Shown one piece after another: positions 33,491 through 46,863 of a stretch of 57,721 nucleotides of DNA. Source of the stretch: Parachlorella kessleri (lineage: Eukaryota; Chlorophyta; Trebouxiophyceae; Chlorellales; Chlorellaceae); contig BBXU01002600.1 in NCBI GenBank assembly GCA_001598975.1, forward strand, positions 1 to 57,721. The letters run 5' to 3'. Each line of letters opens with the position of its first letter. Within the stretch, counting starts at the first letter, position 1. Made by a program: the position numbers and the translations under genes. Below the pieces are notes generated by a model. That model had not been told where the DNA came from, did not search any database, and saw only the letters and a list, made by a program, of their open reading frames with translations.

Positions 33491-34495
33491 GAGAAGCACT
33501 CGCATGTGGCTGGCCTTCGGCTGCTTCCATTTGCCAGTGGTTACATGAGAGAGGGTTGTCAGCCCTAGTTGACAGGCAAGCCGGCCAGAAAGCCTGCGAG
33601 TTGACCGGCGAAGGTAGGAGCGAGACAGCTAGCACCATGTATACGGGAGCTGCACTGTCGGTAGCTACCTATAGGCACATGCAGGCGGGCAGCGCGGGTG
33701 GTAGCACTGCTGGGGTATTTGGTGGGCATCTCAGGAAGGCGGTAGATAGGGAAACTGAAAGCTGGACCAGGTGGTGCTGGGTGCAAATTCTCGCCGATGA
33801 GCAACCAACTTTGGCTGGGCACTTAACCTGCTCCAGAGTAACAGAGAAAAGAGATGGCATGCACGTGACAGCAGGTCACACTATTTGTTAACGGCTGCAT
33901 GCAGTGCAAAAAATGAGGTGCTGCTATGCATTGTAATGCCTATCTTTGTGGCGGGAAGTGCGAAGTGCGGTACATGTCCATTTCAACCTGCAGTGTGGAT
34001 GTGGCAAGGAGCAGTGTGAGCTTCTAACTTCTGATCAGAATGAGAAATGCAAAAATACTAGCAATCACACTGGCAAGGGATGGGTGCCACTTATAACTAC
34101 AGCACTCACGGCTGGACTGCCTTGTCGTCAGTTTTGACGGCCTTCATGTTCTTGTGGGATATAATTCCGAAAAGTCAAGATATAAATCCTAGGTCCCATG
34201 TGCTCAGTTATCACACCAGTAACACACACTCACCCTGTCCCCGTCCAGCCTAAGGCAGATAGCATCACACGCTTTGGAAGTCAGCATACAGATTCCAAGC
34301 AATACATCTCAGCAGTTATTTCACACTCTCATGCTGGAACTACTCTACAGGTAAAGCTCTGAGCGCACTACCGAACAAGACATTCATCAAATGTTTTGGC
34401 TGGGACCTGTGGTAGCCATCGTCCATTTATTATGTCAAACTGCGCTACGCGTCGGCTCAAGCGATGGGCTTGGCATCAGAGCTCCTCAAAACTCC
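33491..34495. other. Intergenic region between convergent J-domain and TraB genes
   Basis: About 1 kb holding two 3' UTRs. TGTAA at 33932-33936 suits the J-domain gene. No exon, RNA gene or repeat is recognised. Confidence 0.5.
33932..33936 (+). terminator. Candidate poly(A) signal TGTAA, J-domain gene
   Basis: TGTAA about 440 nt after the stop at 33490, in the convergent gap with the TraB gene. Confidence 0.35.
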
Positions 34496-36968
34496 CTACT
34501 GGGGCGCCCCTAGCTCAAATTGCAGTGTGCGCAGGTACAATACTAGCTCCTCGTCAATGCCAGAGCCACCATTGACTGGCCTCGCGGCCCGCAGGGGTTC
34601 TAGTACCTCATACATGTCGCACCGCCAGCCCTGACACACCTCTGCCAGCTGATCCCTATCCAGCACGGCCAGCAGCATGCGGGTGGACCCGTACAGCTCA
34701 GCGGCAATACCATACGCCTGCCGCAGCTCCCGCGGTGCAGGCCCCACCACGTTCCGCACGTCGCGCAGCACATCTGGCCGACAAATGAGCCTCAGGACCG
34801 CCCTAAACAGCGCCCACCGCACCGCCTGCCTCTCAGCACTCTCCTGCTGCTTCAAGGCATCTATATCAGGCATCTCCAGCGCCTCACCACCATTCAGCAG
34901 CTCCAGCCAGCGGCCAGTGGCCCACAGGTGCCGCATGCCAGCCAGGTGTGAGGCACCCACCACCCCGACTATGCACCTTCCGGGCCCAGCGGAGAGTGAC
35001 GCCTCGTGCAGCGTCAGCAGCAGCGTGGCGTCTCGCTCTAGGAACAGCACACGGTGCGCGCAGTTGGTGTTGCCCACGTCGTTGAAAGGCCGGAGGGTGC
35101 TGACCATCTCATGGTAGTTGAGGGCACTCTGCAATGGAAGGAAGAGCAGGGAAGGCCGTTCGGTATACAAACAGGGCAATGCACAGGGCCAGGCAGACCA
35201 GGCACACCAGATGCTGGCAAGCAGCTAACCAAGGGCGGTCCTTGCATATAAGCGATTGCATAGGGGCACACAGAAACAAACGTCGGCGGAGGCTAACACC
35301 TAAATCCAGGTAGGAATTCCCGGCCGGCAGTCGGTATCACACTTCAGCCACAACCCCAGCATTCTGCTAATAAAAGCAGCGAGCGCTAAGAATAGCCGCG
35401 AGCGAGATTTACAGCAAAGTGGTAACCTACATGCCACAGGCAGAATCGATTGTAACCTACCAGTCACTCCGCCTACCCACCTGCATGCCATAGGCAGCAT
35501 CAAGGTCCTCCACCGAGGGCACCCACAGCAGGCGGTGGTACGTCACCCGCTTGGGCCGGTCGCCATGTATCAGCAGCGAGTTGGCCGCAAATGCGGCCAC
35601 ATACACCAGCCACTCGCTCCACAGGCGCTTGGGTCCGGTGGTCAGCTCCTGCCACAAGGGCGAGTCAAGGGGCGACAGGCTGGCAGGCTCCTTGCCCTCT
35701 GCCCAGCTGGCCAGCTGGACGCCCAGCTGCGCCCAGCCACGACAGCGTTGTGAGGACCGTTGCCCCCACAAGGCATCATCACGGGTCAGGGTGCGCCCTG
35801 TTTCATCGCCATGCCATCTGGTGGCTGCCGTCTCCACGACAACGGTGTGGGGGCGCTGCTGGAGGATGAAGCGCGCTATGTGGGGGCTATCAGGATCTGC
35901 AGGGACCATGCAGGGGCACCGCAAGGCTGGCAAAACATGGGAGCCAGGAAACCTGATTGCAGCCAGGCCAGGCAGGACTCGCAACGATGCTGCACAAGCT
36001 AGGCGCGCCATGCACAGGCCAGGGTGCAGGATGTTGCAGGCTGACGCCCAGCAGGACACAACTCTGGTCATGGCAGCTGTGATAGCAGCATATGCTGCCA
36101 AGCATGTAGCTTCCAATGCTGCTGAGCTGCATGCTGCATAATCACTCCACACACTGGCTCACTAGCGCAACCAAGACAGCAACAGCGCACCTCCCTGCCT
36201 CACACCGGACTCACAGCAATCTTGCTTACCAGCATGCACACAGCCAAATAGGAGGATCCTGGCGCCGCCTGGGGGAGCAGGCAGTTCAAAGTCTGGCTTC
36301 ACATCGCTCTGCAACTCTACTGGCGGCTGCCCAGCTGCAGCTATGACTTCCTGTAGAGCTACCTCAGCTGCGGCATTGGCTTCCTGCGATTCCAGCCCAA
36401 CCGCCCACCCAAACTTGACGTTGGCAATGACCGACGCATAGGCCTTGGGGTAGGAGGTGTCAAGGGGTGCGCCAGGGGGCAGGAATGGTACTGGGGGTAG
36501 GTCGTCCTCGTCCCCCCAAATATACCCTTGCGGTATCTCAAACTCCTCATAGGTGGACTCATAGCCGTTGTACTCTGGCTCTGACTCATCCTCATCTATG
36601 CTGGAGAACAGGTCCTGGCTGCCTAGCACTGCTGTGTCCGTGTCAGTCGCAGCACACAAGTCTTCACTGGCTGGCTGACCTGCTCCATTCTGGCTGGTGC
36701 CGGCGCACAGCCCATTACTGGCTGACGCAGGGTTCTCCCTGTCGGTGGTGGCGCACAGGTCTTCGCTGGCCAGTAAAGAGGTGGGAGGGCGCGGCAAGCT
36801 GGCGGCGACTGACCTGGGCTGGCCACAGGGAGCTCGTAGGCAGTGTCCCTTGCCCTGGACCCTGCTGCCTGGCCTAGGGTTAAGCTGCCGGTGCTGGTGC
36901 ACCGAGTGACAAAGCCGCAACTCTCCCAATGCCCTCATGGCGGCTGGCCGCAGCTGACCCACTGCCAT
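34496..36968 (-). CDS. TraB/PrgY-family protein with acidic repeat-bearing N-terminal extension
   Basis: TraB-family proteins resemble the bacterial pheromone-shutdown protein PrgY, and their biochemical role in plants and algae is not settled. Three exons (36230-36968, 35481-35896, 34496-35128) join in phase to 595 residues. The first 50 residues are basic and acid-poor, suggesting an organelle presequence (inference). Residues about 70-175 are acidic and contain a four-copy 16-17-residue repeat. The TraB domain starts near residue 236 with GARILLFGCVHAG, the usual strand with its His. It continues through ARFILQQRPHTVVVETAATRW, GDRPKRVTYHRLLW, then NCAHRVLFLERDATLLLTLHEAS and IVGVVGASHLAGMRHLW, the conserved second His motif. 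No C-terminal membrane segments are visible, unlike some plant members. It is divergent from clpX. Confidence 0.78.
36594..36775 (-). repeat. Four-copy protein repeat (SxDLCAxTD type) encoded in the TraB gene
   Basis: Successive copies read SEDLCATTD, SNGLCAGTS, SEDLCAATD and SQDLFSSID, with a period of 16, 17 and 16 residues (48-51 nt), in the acidic head of the TraB protein. Copy 4 runs into a stretch of Asp/Glu residues. The copies have diverged but keep the spacing. Confidence 0.8.
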
Positions 36969-38013
36969 GCTCGGACAGGCAGTGCCAGGCCGCCGCCAGG
37001 GAGAGGCTGGTCAGGCTGCTAATTCTGCACGCAGGGAAACCAGGACAAAGCGTCTCGTGCTTCAGAGCCATGACGAACAACGAGCTGGGGCCTCACAGCG
37101 GAGGCAGCAAATGGAGGGACTTCAGCTAGAAATGGTATCTTCAGGTTGCCTGGGGCAACAGTCTGCTATATGCTTGTCATTAGTATAACATCTCAAGTCC
37201 CATTTTGCCATGCACAGCAGGCAACAGGGGTGCACCAAGCTTGGCAAGCAGCGGGTGTGGATTCCGGCGGCAGTCAGATAGGAGCGAAAGACAATGGTGT
37301 GTGTTACTCTACAGGGCCTTGGAGCCAATCAGTTGAACTATGCACATACATCATCGCCGGCCGGAATGCATCACCCAACAAAGTGCAGGTCAACCAGGAC
37401 ACAGGCAGGCAGCCTCAGAGAAATCCGCTAGTTTTTGTCAGCACAGGTCAGGGGCTCCAGTGAGCTCCTGTCAGTGTGTGTAACAAAATAGAGCAATCAC
37501 TGGCTGCTGGACATGCATGAGCATGCAAGGGAGGTATGGCAGAGGGAAACCCCACAACTACGCAGCGCACAAGTTACCCCCCCAGCACATAGAACCAAAC
37601 ATAATCAGAGAACGAGCCGAGTTATAGGTTGGGCTGGCCGCCCAGGATGGCAGCCGATCACCCACCTCCAGGCGGCCCAGGCCCGTGTTGGAGCATCGAA
37701 CGCCTGTGTGCCGCCTCAGCTCAGCACGCCAGATGGCTGTGCTCCTTCGGCTGGCGGCTTAGTCAGTCAGGGCAGCCCGGGCAGCAATGTAGCAGGTCCA
37801 AGTAACAGCAATGCAAGGAAAAGCTGATCAGGGACGATATGAGAACAATGGCTATTTTAGGTGCCGTGCCAAGCCGTGGTACAACTCACGCATAACACGG
37901 AAAAATGAGGGCGGGAAGTTTTAGGCTTGGCCTTGTGGGTCCCGACATTTGCAAGGACTGTGTACCTTTCTCCCTGATACTTAGCCAGGCATTGGTCTTT
38001 TGTAACTGTGAAG
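36969..38013. other. Divergent intergenic region (TraB / clpX)
   Basis: About 1 kb carrying both promoters. No TATA box, exon or repeat is convincing. Short open frames on both strands show no domain. Confidence 0.5.
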
Positions 38014-41000
38014 ATGCGTGGTCACGGCACCTTCAAGCGTGTGGGTGGGGTCTTGGCAGCTCAGCTGAACACCACGCTTGCCACCCCGTCATCCACCGTG
38101 CCTACGACACGCATTGGGGGCTTGTTAGCTGTGCAGGTGCGCTGCCGATCTTATGTGATCGTCTGAGCTCAGCCTGACTGTTGGAAAAGCAAGGCAGGTG
38201 GTGGAATACTCCTGCCCGAGCTCTCTCACTGTCATGACCTACAAGCAGGATGCTGGGCGCTCAGAGGCTGCCTACCACACCCAGCGTTGCATCTCTGACT
38301 GGACGGGCCCCTTTGGCAGCAGCGACATGACAGGGGCCACCCAGAACCCCACGTGCCCCAGCTGCAAAATGCCCATGCTCTTCCAGGTCCGCACCTGAGC
38401 CCATGGCTCCTTTTACTGCCTCAGTCTGTTTTTTCTCCTCTCGCTCCGAGGTCTTGTTTGGTGTCTCTCTCTTCTCCCTTTGTCTCTCTTTCTTGCTGTC
38501 AGATTATGCCACCGGAGCGAGCCAGCAAGGATGTTATGCGAGACCATGTTCGTCCTCCTTTTCGTACCAACCCACCCCAGGCAGGAAAGAGAGTTAGCTC
38601 TCATAACACGGCAAATTGTCCTTGCAGAGCACCGGCACTGCCAGGTCTTCTAGCCTTTACTACTGCCCAGCCTGCAAGGTGAGCGCCGCAGTCAGCCTGC
38701 CTCCCGCATCAGACAGCGTGCCACACAGCCTGCACCAGTCCTGTTCGCACACCACGCATCACCCTGCCCTGTGGCATCCCACTCGCCAAGCAGCCATGCA
38801 CTTCTGGGCTGCCCACCATGCAGACTGCGCAGGTTATCAGGCCGGCCCTGGGGCAGCGGATGGGAAGCGGGGTGGGGAGCCAGCAGTCCCTGCCTGGCGG
38901 TGCCGAGGGGGCACCCATGTATGTTCCGCGCCGCCATAACAAGCAGCCCTCCAGCGAGGCGGATGCCATCCCACGCAGGCAGCAGTACCAGGCCTGGGGC
39001 CCACAGGTAGGTAGGCACGCAGGACCCCCTGGTGACCCCCTGGTGACCGGCTGGATGATGGGAGGTTGGCAGACAGTTTATACCCTTATGGGAGGGTGCC
39101 GTCAGCAGCATCAACACTCCACGACAAAGCATCAGACGTGCCTGATACTAGCGCCTGTCTATTGGTCAGCACGTGTGCTGTGCAGTGCAGTAAACGCTGA
39201 AGCCTGCTCGCCGTGTCTTGTCAGTCGCCTTCTGGCCCTGGCAAGTGCAGGGCTGGCAGCTGAAGCCGTTGCTGTCCCTTGGCCTGTCAGCTTTTCAGGC
39301 CAAGCTTTGCCCCTCTATGCTTCGCAAGGATACAGTCTCTCACGCTGACAAGGCCACTACGCGCCTGGGAGCCGAACAACAGTCGCGAGTCACTCCTCTG
39401 GTGCTTTCTGCAGGGGGCGCCGTCATGATCGCTTGTAGACCCGCTGAAGACATTCCGACCAGGCTTATCTTTGCACTGCAGGGCGGCGTGAACAACATGC
39501 CCATGAGCGCAGTGCCCAACTATGGCGGCAAGACGAGCGAGGGCGCGAGCGCCAGCCAGCACCGGTGGGGCATCGACCGGGTGCCCACGCCGCGGGAGAT
39601 AGTGGCAGCGCTGGATCAGTACGTCGTGGGGCAGGTGGGTGTGCAGCTGGGGTAGTAGTGCAGATTGAGAGGAGAGTAGTGGAAACTAGTAAGCATCCCG
39701 TGCTGATGTTCCTGAGGCTAGCAGCACACCTGCTGCAGCTGAAGCAAGTTGGGGGGCAGGTGGGGAGTACTGTGTGGGCGGGGTCAGTTCTGGGGTTTGG
39801 GGCTGACTGCGGGGGAGCGTGACAGGGGCAAGCAGTTCCAAAAAAAACCAGCAGCAGAGCAATGCAGCTGGACCAGCATGCATCTACCCAACGGGGCGCT
39901 GTCCTCTGCTGTATCTCATTAACCTCACCGCTTGATCGCTGTCATTGAAGGCCCGCGTCAGGGAGTTTCGCGGGCCTTGCACAAACGTTAGAAGGTGCCC
40001 TAACCAGTGGTGGTGGGTGTCATATGCTGTTTTTCCTGCCATCCCCCGTGCAGGCCCATGCCAAGAAGGTGCTGGCGGTTGCGGTGCACAACCACTACAA
40101 GCGAGTCGAGCACGAGGTGGAGGCCCGCAAGAAGGCGGCGGCAGCAGCACAGCAGGCAGCAGCGGCGGCAGCAGGTGTGCCCAGGGGTTGCCGCAAGCTG
40201 GACAGTCTTGGTGTGGGGGGTAATTGTCGCCACCGCGGCTCTCCCTGTCCCTGACAAGTTCCAGCGTACGCTCAAACTACTACATGGCCCGTTTTCAGTA
40301 GGGGGGTGGTGCCTGCGCCGCGCTTGCATGCCGATGTGCTGGTGTGTGTGCCCCCTGCAAGGAGGTCCCCAGCCTGCACACCCACTAGCCAAGTCGAGTC
40401 ATGCGTAGGGATGATGGCAGGCAGCATGGCTGGGGGAGTCGCAGCGCAAACGCCGACATGCTAGGGTGCCTGACAGGAGGCAGGCAAGCATGCTTCCCAA
40501 ATGCTCGACCCTGTGTGCTGTGCAGGTCAGGCAGCTGACCAGGACCTTCTGTTCCCGCCGATTCCCAACCTGAGCCCCGAGCTTGAGCAGGCCTACAGAC
40601 TCAACTACATGGCCAGGCCTGACTATGGCGCAGGGGTGAGCGGCCTGTCGGGTAGTGGCCGCACCTGCTTCAGGTTACTGGTCTGGTCTGCGACTGTGCC
40701 GCCATATGGGGCTGGCTGATGCCTGCGGGAAGCCCCTTCCCCTGTGTGACACAGGTCGCTCCTTCCCATCTATAGATGGGTTCATGGCCACTGGACAGTA
40801 TGACTTGGTTCTTCCTAGCAGGCTGGGGGCGGCAAGGCTGGGGGTGTTCCGGGTACCGAGTTTCCCAGCGGCACGTCACCCTCGATCCCGGTGGACCACG
40901 GCATGCGAAGCGCGGGCCCGGCAGTGTTGGCTGCCATGCAGGTGTGTGGAGGCACTTCCTTTCACTTTTTGATGCTTGAGCTGGCGGCAGGGGTTTGCTG

Positions 41001-44000
41001 GCCGTGGCTTCATGAAGTAGGAGGCCCAGTGAGGCATGCATGGAGGAAGACGAAGGACATTTGGGGAGTTGGGCGGTTGGGTTGCGGGAAGGGGACATTG
41101 CTGTGCCAGAATGCTTACATCTGCCTGTTCAAAGGCGGATTGGGGGGTGCCACGGGTGGGCACTAGCCGTGGCCGACACATGTCCAGTTGGTCTCAGGTG
41201 GCCTCGTGCCCCACAATACACTCGCGGCCTTTTCGCACCCTTTCGAGAGCAGCAGTCGACGTACAGAGCCCACAGGCTTCACCGTTGCCATGAGCTTGGT
41301 AACAGCAGGTTTGCGGCCAACCCATGTTGGATGTAGAGTCCAGCATGGGAGCCTACAGTGCTCCCAGTAGCAAAATTAAACCCACAGCGACACTTCTCCC
41401 AGCCGCTCACCCACTCCCCTCTTCCTCTTCTGTACTGCAGCGTGCGGAAGCCGAGGCCGCGTTGCAAGCCCAGCAGGCGGGGCTGGACGGCGACGGCGAG
41501 GGGCAGGCGCCGCCGCTGCCGGAGGACCACGTGGAGATTGAGAAGAGCAATGTGCTCATCCTGGTGGGTGGGTGGTGGGCATCATGGGCAGGGTGTCGTG
41601 GGCTCCTCTACGGATGCTGTTGCCAAGGTCAGATCCTCCGGGGTGGCCCGGGGTCGGGGTCGGGCGGAGGGGGTCAAAAACAGACCAAGCAGGTGGGCCG
41701 CACTAAAGCGCTGTCTGAATCAATATGCAAGAGGAGGCAGTGAAGTGCACGATCGGATGCCAGGTTGAACTGTGTATGTGGCTGGGTAGGCCTAGGCCTG
41801 GATTTGAACATTGGCGGAGGAGCTTGGTGGAGGGGAATAGCTAGAGGGTGGCTCCCGGCTGTTCCCAGTGTGGGCGGGTGGGGTGCGTGTGCAGACTAGC
41901 GCCCATTTAGGATGAGATGGCAGGGCCAGCCTCAAGGGAAAGCCTGATAAAGCTGACCAATCCGGTCGCGCATAGCAGCATTGCTGAAGTCGCTAGCGGG
42001 TGTTGTACCTCAGTTCCACTTTAATCAGGCGTTCATGGCACAGCATGTAATGGCTGCCGGCCTGCCTGCCTGCCCCATGCATGCAGGGCCCCACTGGCTG
42101 TGGCAAGACGCTCCTGGCCAAAACCCTGGCCAAGCTAGTCAACGTGCCCTTTGCCATGGCAGACGCCACCACGCTGACACAGGTCTGTCTGTGGGTTAGC
42201 AGCGTGTGTGGCGGGTGACGGCCAGTTTCAGCTGGCCGGCGATTGGCCCAGACGGACCCAAGCGCATGGTACTTATAACATGTTCTCATCAACCGGCAGA
42301 CAGGTAGCTTCACTCACCCATCGGCCGCCACATGAAACACAGCCCAGTCTGCACCATGAAGCCTGCTTGTTGCCAGTCATGCCAATGCAATAGGAGCCCC
42401 CTCCCACCTTCCCCCGCGCCGGGCATGCCCTGGCAGGCGCGCGCCACCAAGTACTTGTCGACTTCTAGGCATTTCCTGTGGTGCAGGCTGGATATGTGGG
42501 TGAGGATGTGGAGAGCATACTGTACAAGCTGTACCAGTCGGCCAATTATGACCTGGCAGCAGCGCAGCAGGGAATCGTGTACCTTGACGAGGTGAGGAAT
42601 CAGATCCATGTGGTCCATTTTGCCCTGTGCATTGCCCCCGCAGCTGCCGGTCCCCTGACTTGCGCCACTCTTACCAGATTGACACAGATCCGCTCTTGGG
42701 GGATGCTGATAACAGTGCTGACAGGTTACAGCGGGGTTGCTGTGATTGGAGTTGCTTGGGGAAGTTCTGTGCATGAACAACTGTCCCTGACGATAAGCTG
42801 GCAGCTAGCAACACGTCCGTCCCCCCTTTGCGAGGGGTCAGTCGTTTGGACTGTACTGTAATCGGCCCACTCGCCCAACAACCAACACAGTGGCAGTCAC
42901 CCGACCGCGGCATGGCAGCCACAACCTCTGCTTGTGTGCAGATTGACAAGATCACGAAGAAGAGCGAGAACATCAGCATCACACGTGACGTGAGCGGGGA
43001 GGGGGTGCAGCAGGCCCTGCTGCGCATGCTGGAGGGCACTGTGGTCAACGTGCCAGAAAAGGGCGGCAGGTGGGTGGTGGTAGGTGGGTGCTTTGTGTGG
43101 GCTAGGGGCCGGGGTCAGGGTTGGGATGGCGGCAGCGGGAAAGGAAGGGTTGGGGGTGCGTGACATCGCGCTACAGTTGCGGGGACAGCTGGGGATTGAG
43201 CTGGAGATTCACCCAGGGACGGGGGCTTGGCTCGTATTAAAACAGAACTTTGAGTGCAATGGCAGGTTGCTGGTAGATCGATGATGGGCTTGGCAGGGGT
43301 CTTTACTTTACCTTCGCTGTCAGAAAGAACACTGGGAGACCTGCCCTGTGGTTGTGTTGTCATGGGAGCGTCGCCCCAGCCATAGTGGTGGTGTCCAGCT
43401 TGTTGTGTGCCTGGGCCCCCCGCCCTGAAACCTCCTCCGCCGGGCTTGCCCCGCAGGAAGAACCCGCGCGGCGACTTCATCCAGATCGACACCACCAACA
43501 TTCTGTTTGTGTGCGGCGGCGCGTTTGTTGACCTGGACCGCCAGGTCACCGAGCGCCTGGCCACAGCCTCCATCGGTTTTGGCAACCCGGTCAGGTGGGC
43601 TGCCTGGCTTGAAGCGTCGCACATGTTGGACAAGGGGGGGTGGAATGGGTCAGAATCAGGCTGGGCAACTTGAGCGCTGATGGGCGAGAAACGCATCCCA
43701 GCAGCACTGGGGACTGTTGTAAGCGTCGCTGGGTGCCAGCCGAGGGTCGGCCAGCCGGGCTGCGCTTCTCTCGTTAGGCAGGAACTTCATGGTGCGTGCG
43801 TGCGTGCAGGGCGCGTGCCAGCCGAGACGTGCTGGGCGCCTCCATCGCCAGCAGCTCTGCCGTGCTCAAGAACGTCGAGCAGGTCGGGCTACCTGGGAGG
43901 CTGTTCAAGCCGTGCTAAGCATGTGCTCTCCTTTCCTCCGCTGTGACTCTGCTGCCTTCCAAGATGGAGCTTGGGATCTTTTCTTTACTAGTAGAAGTAT

Positions 44001-45823
44001 GTGCCCATACTGGTAGAAGCATGTGCCCTCTTCTCTACTTGCGTAGCTCTGCTGCGTTACAGGGCTGGTTGGGGGCTTGGTGTGACACCCCCCTTACTGG
44101 TGTCCCCAGCCGCAGGCTTCCTTTCTGAGCAAGAAGTGAGAGGGTGTGCCTTGGAGGGGCGCCCAAATTCCTGACGGCTGCTGCTGCGCTTGCTGTCCTG
44201 TAGGCGGATCTGATCCACTACGGTTTGATCCCAGAGTTTGTTGGGAGGTTCCCCGTGGTCTGCAGCTTACAGGTGCGGGGTAACACGTCTTTGCGTGACT
44301 GTTTCAGCTGATGTGTGGTGGAGGAGGGAAGAGTGATGTGTTGTCAAGCTACTGGAGGGCAGAACAGACTGTGTGGCTGCCTTTGGCCCTCGGCTAATCA
44401 TTGGGCGGGCGTCTAGCGCGGCGTGAGATGCTCTTATGAGCAGTCCCGTGTGCTGCACCTCAGGAGCCTGCCAACCCCCCGCTGCTGCCTGGGCGGGGTT
44501 GCTGTTGCTGCTTCCAGCGCCTGCGCGCTTCCCTAGGCGTCAGCAGTACTGCCAGGCTGCCCACGTTGCATGCTGTCCTGGCTCACCCCCCTGCCTGCTG
44601 CCCTCCCCCTGTCCTGCAGGCGCTGAGTGAGGCGGAGCTGAGCCAGGTGCTGACTGAGCCCAAGAATGCGCTGAGCAAGCAGTACGCAGGCATTTTCAGC
44701 AAGAACGACTGCAAGTTCCACGTCACGCAGGTACAACCTGGGCGGGGGGGGGGGGGTAGGGTTGGGTGGTGGGGCAACCTGGGCGTTGGGCTTTGAGGGG
44801 CAGTCGGCCTCACTTAGGTGGCCGGGCATCCTCTCAAGTGATCAGAGGTCGTTGCCGGCATGAGCCTGACTGACGTTCAGACAACCTGCTGGGGTTGTGC
44901 TAGTTGTACGCACTCCCTGGTGCTGCCTTGGGGGCACTCACTAGCAGAGCTGAACCTGACGATGGACATGCCATGCGCACCGCCAGCTGTTTGTGAGGAT
45001 GCCAGCCGCTGCTGCGCTTCCTCAGGGCAGGCAGCATCAAGGGTTGCCGGAGTGCATGTTGTCACCGGCAGGCGGCCAATCCGATCCTGTTGAGTACCCC
45101 CCTCACCTCACCGGGTGCCTCACACAGCCGTCTGCTCACTGCCTACAAGGTTTGCTTGCTGCAAGTCGCTGTCCATCCTGGCTGGCTGGCCCAGCTTCTT
45201 GGGCTTATGGGAGCATTGTCAGTTTGACAGTGCTCCGGATGGTAGCCTAGGGTGTCAAGGCTCATCCATGAGGTCATTCGGTACGCTGCACTGCAGGCTG
45301 GTGTGCGTGCCATCTCCGGCGAAGCCCGTAAGAAGGGCGTGGGGGCGCGAGGCCTGCGGTCCATCATGGAGCGGCTGCTGCTGGAAGCCATGTTCCACGT
45401 GAGCTCAGGGCTGCGCTGTGCTACGGCGGTTCTCCATGGGAGCGCCATCACCCCAACACCACCCGCCCGCAGGCTGCACACACGCTTGCCTGACCAGCCT
45501 ACGTGCACACAACCCCCAGTGGGTAGGTGGCGGTGAAGGATGCTACCCATGCTCAGTCCCATACAGCTAAGCTCACCCTCCTCTGCCCCCCCACCCCCTG
45601 GCAGGCCCCCGAGGCCGATGTGGAGGGTGTGATCATCCACGCCACTCCCACCGGTGACCCCGCCCCCGGCATTGTTTGCCATGGCCCGGGCTCCTTCGAG
45701 CGCACCCTCAGAGAGCTAGGGGAACCCGCCACCGCGGAGGAGCCGTGCAGCCCCTCAGAGGCTGCTGGTGATGGGAGCGATGGGGAGAATGAGCCGCAGT
45801 GGCCCAAGGCAGCATTTGTCTGA
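38014..45823 (+). CDS. clpX: ClpX, AAA+ unfoldase of the (mitochondrial) Clp protease
   Basis: ATP-driven unfoldase that feeds substrates to ClpP. Nineteen exons, from 38014-38136 to 45605-45823; the core exons are 42087-42182, 42487-42591, 42942-43069, 43457-43594, 43810-43882, 44204-44272, 44620-44730 and 45297-45398. All phases agree, giving about 763 residues. The first 41 residues ([12 protein letters not shown]...) are basic with no acids, fitting a mitochondrial presequence. A Cys-pair region follows, with [10 protein letters not shown] and YYCPACK. Visible AAA+ elements are Walker A GPTGCGKT (about 418-425), pore loop AGYVGEDV, Walker B IVYLDEIDK, the [12 protein letters not shown] stretch, sensor-1 ILFVCGGAF, the ClpP-docking loop ASIGFGNPV (IGF about 566-568), [11 protein letters not shown] and sensor-2 [19 protein letters not shown]. 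The IGF loop argues that it works with ClpP. Exon 3 (38503-38580) ends at a GC donor, or at 38592 with a weak GTTAGC donor. The acidic C-terminal tail is extra. Confidence 0.93.
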
Positions 45824-46863
45824 AAGGAGGCCTGCGGCCCGGGGCGCCTGGTGGCCCCGATTCTGTGTTCTGCGGCTGCGGCTTGGTGGGTTTATGAGTG
45901 GAAGGGGGGAGGAGGCTGTAGCGAGGAGGCACGCAGGGTAGGGTAGGCTTTCATCACTGTGGGTGCAGGTCCGGAGATTCCCAGGATCACTTGATAGTTG
46001 GAAGCTGGAAGCCGGGGTAGTCAGCCTCCTTTCCTCTCTCAGGAAGTTGATGGACCAGTGCCTGGGCGCTGGGCGTGGGACATCAGGACTAGACTTGAGC
46101 AGGGTGAAGAGGTAGCTGTGGGTTGGTGACGTACACTGTTTAGTGCAAATTTCTTTGCTTTGCACATCCTGTAACCACGATACACTGTCCACCTTGGCCC
46201 ACCAGGCATGTGGCCTGCGTGGCGTTCGCTGTTCTTCTTACCCAAGGATTCCAGTTGCCCTGAGCACCTAGAGAGGGCCGTAAATTAAACTGGCTGGTTG
46301 GCGTTGTGTTGTTCGCATCGAACCAGCGGCTTTTCCTCGCTCGTCTCTACCTGTTGTACATTATGTGTCCAGCTGTTGTCTCTGTGATTCTTTGTATATT
46401 TGTTGTGTGGCACCTGCTGCACTGGTGGGCGTGGCTTGGTTGCACATGGTGCTGTTATCGGTGCCTCAGGCCATCGTCTCTGCCTAGCCACATGTATACT
46501 ATCGAGTTGACTTGCAGTATGCATGCTCAACCAAAACTGTTGTATTGTTGCAATGACCCCAGTTTTGGCTTTCTGTTTCAACCCATGTAAACATGCACAT
46601 GCCGACACACACAGCCCGATCAAATGAAAGTACGACCCAGGCACGAAGCACGACTGCATCCAGCCCGGTCTGTGCAAAACACCCCTACCTCTCCTCTGTT
46701 CGCAGTACCTGTCACGATTAATAAACACAATGGTCACTATGCATGCCACTGCTGCATCCAGGGCACCACAAGCCCGCTCCTGCAGCTGGCCTGCGTCCCA
46801 GAGCAGCCTGCACTTGCCAGCTGCTCGCTACGTAAGTCGTGTCTTCAGCCTTTAGTTCAGAGG
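45824..46863. other. Intergenic region between convergent clpX and SAM-domain genes
   Basis: About 1 kb with both 3' UTRs. TGTAA at 46170-46174 fits clpX. The region from 46300 to 46740 is notably AT-richer than the genes. No exon or RNA gene is recognised. Confidence 0.5.
46170..46174 (+). terminator. Candidate poly(A) signal TGTAA, clpX
   Basis: TGTAA about 350 nt after the clpX stop at 45823, a typical distance for a chlorophyte 3' UTR. Confidence 0.4.
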
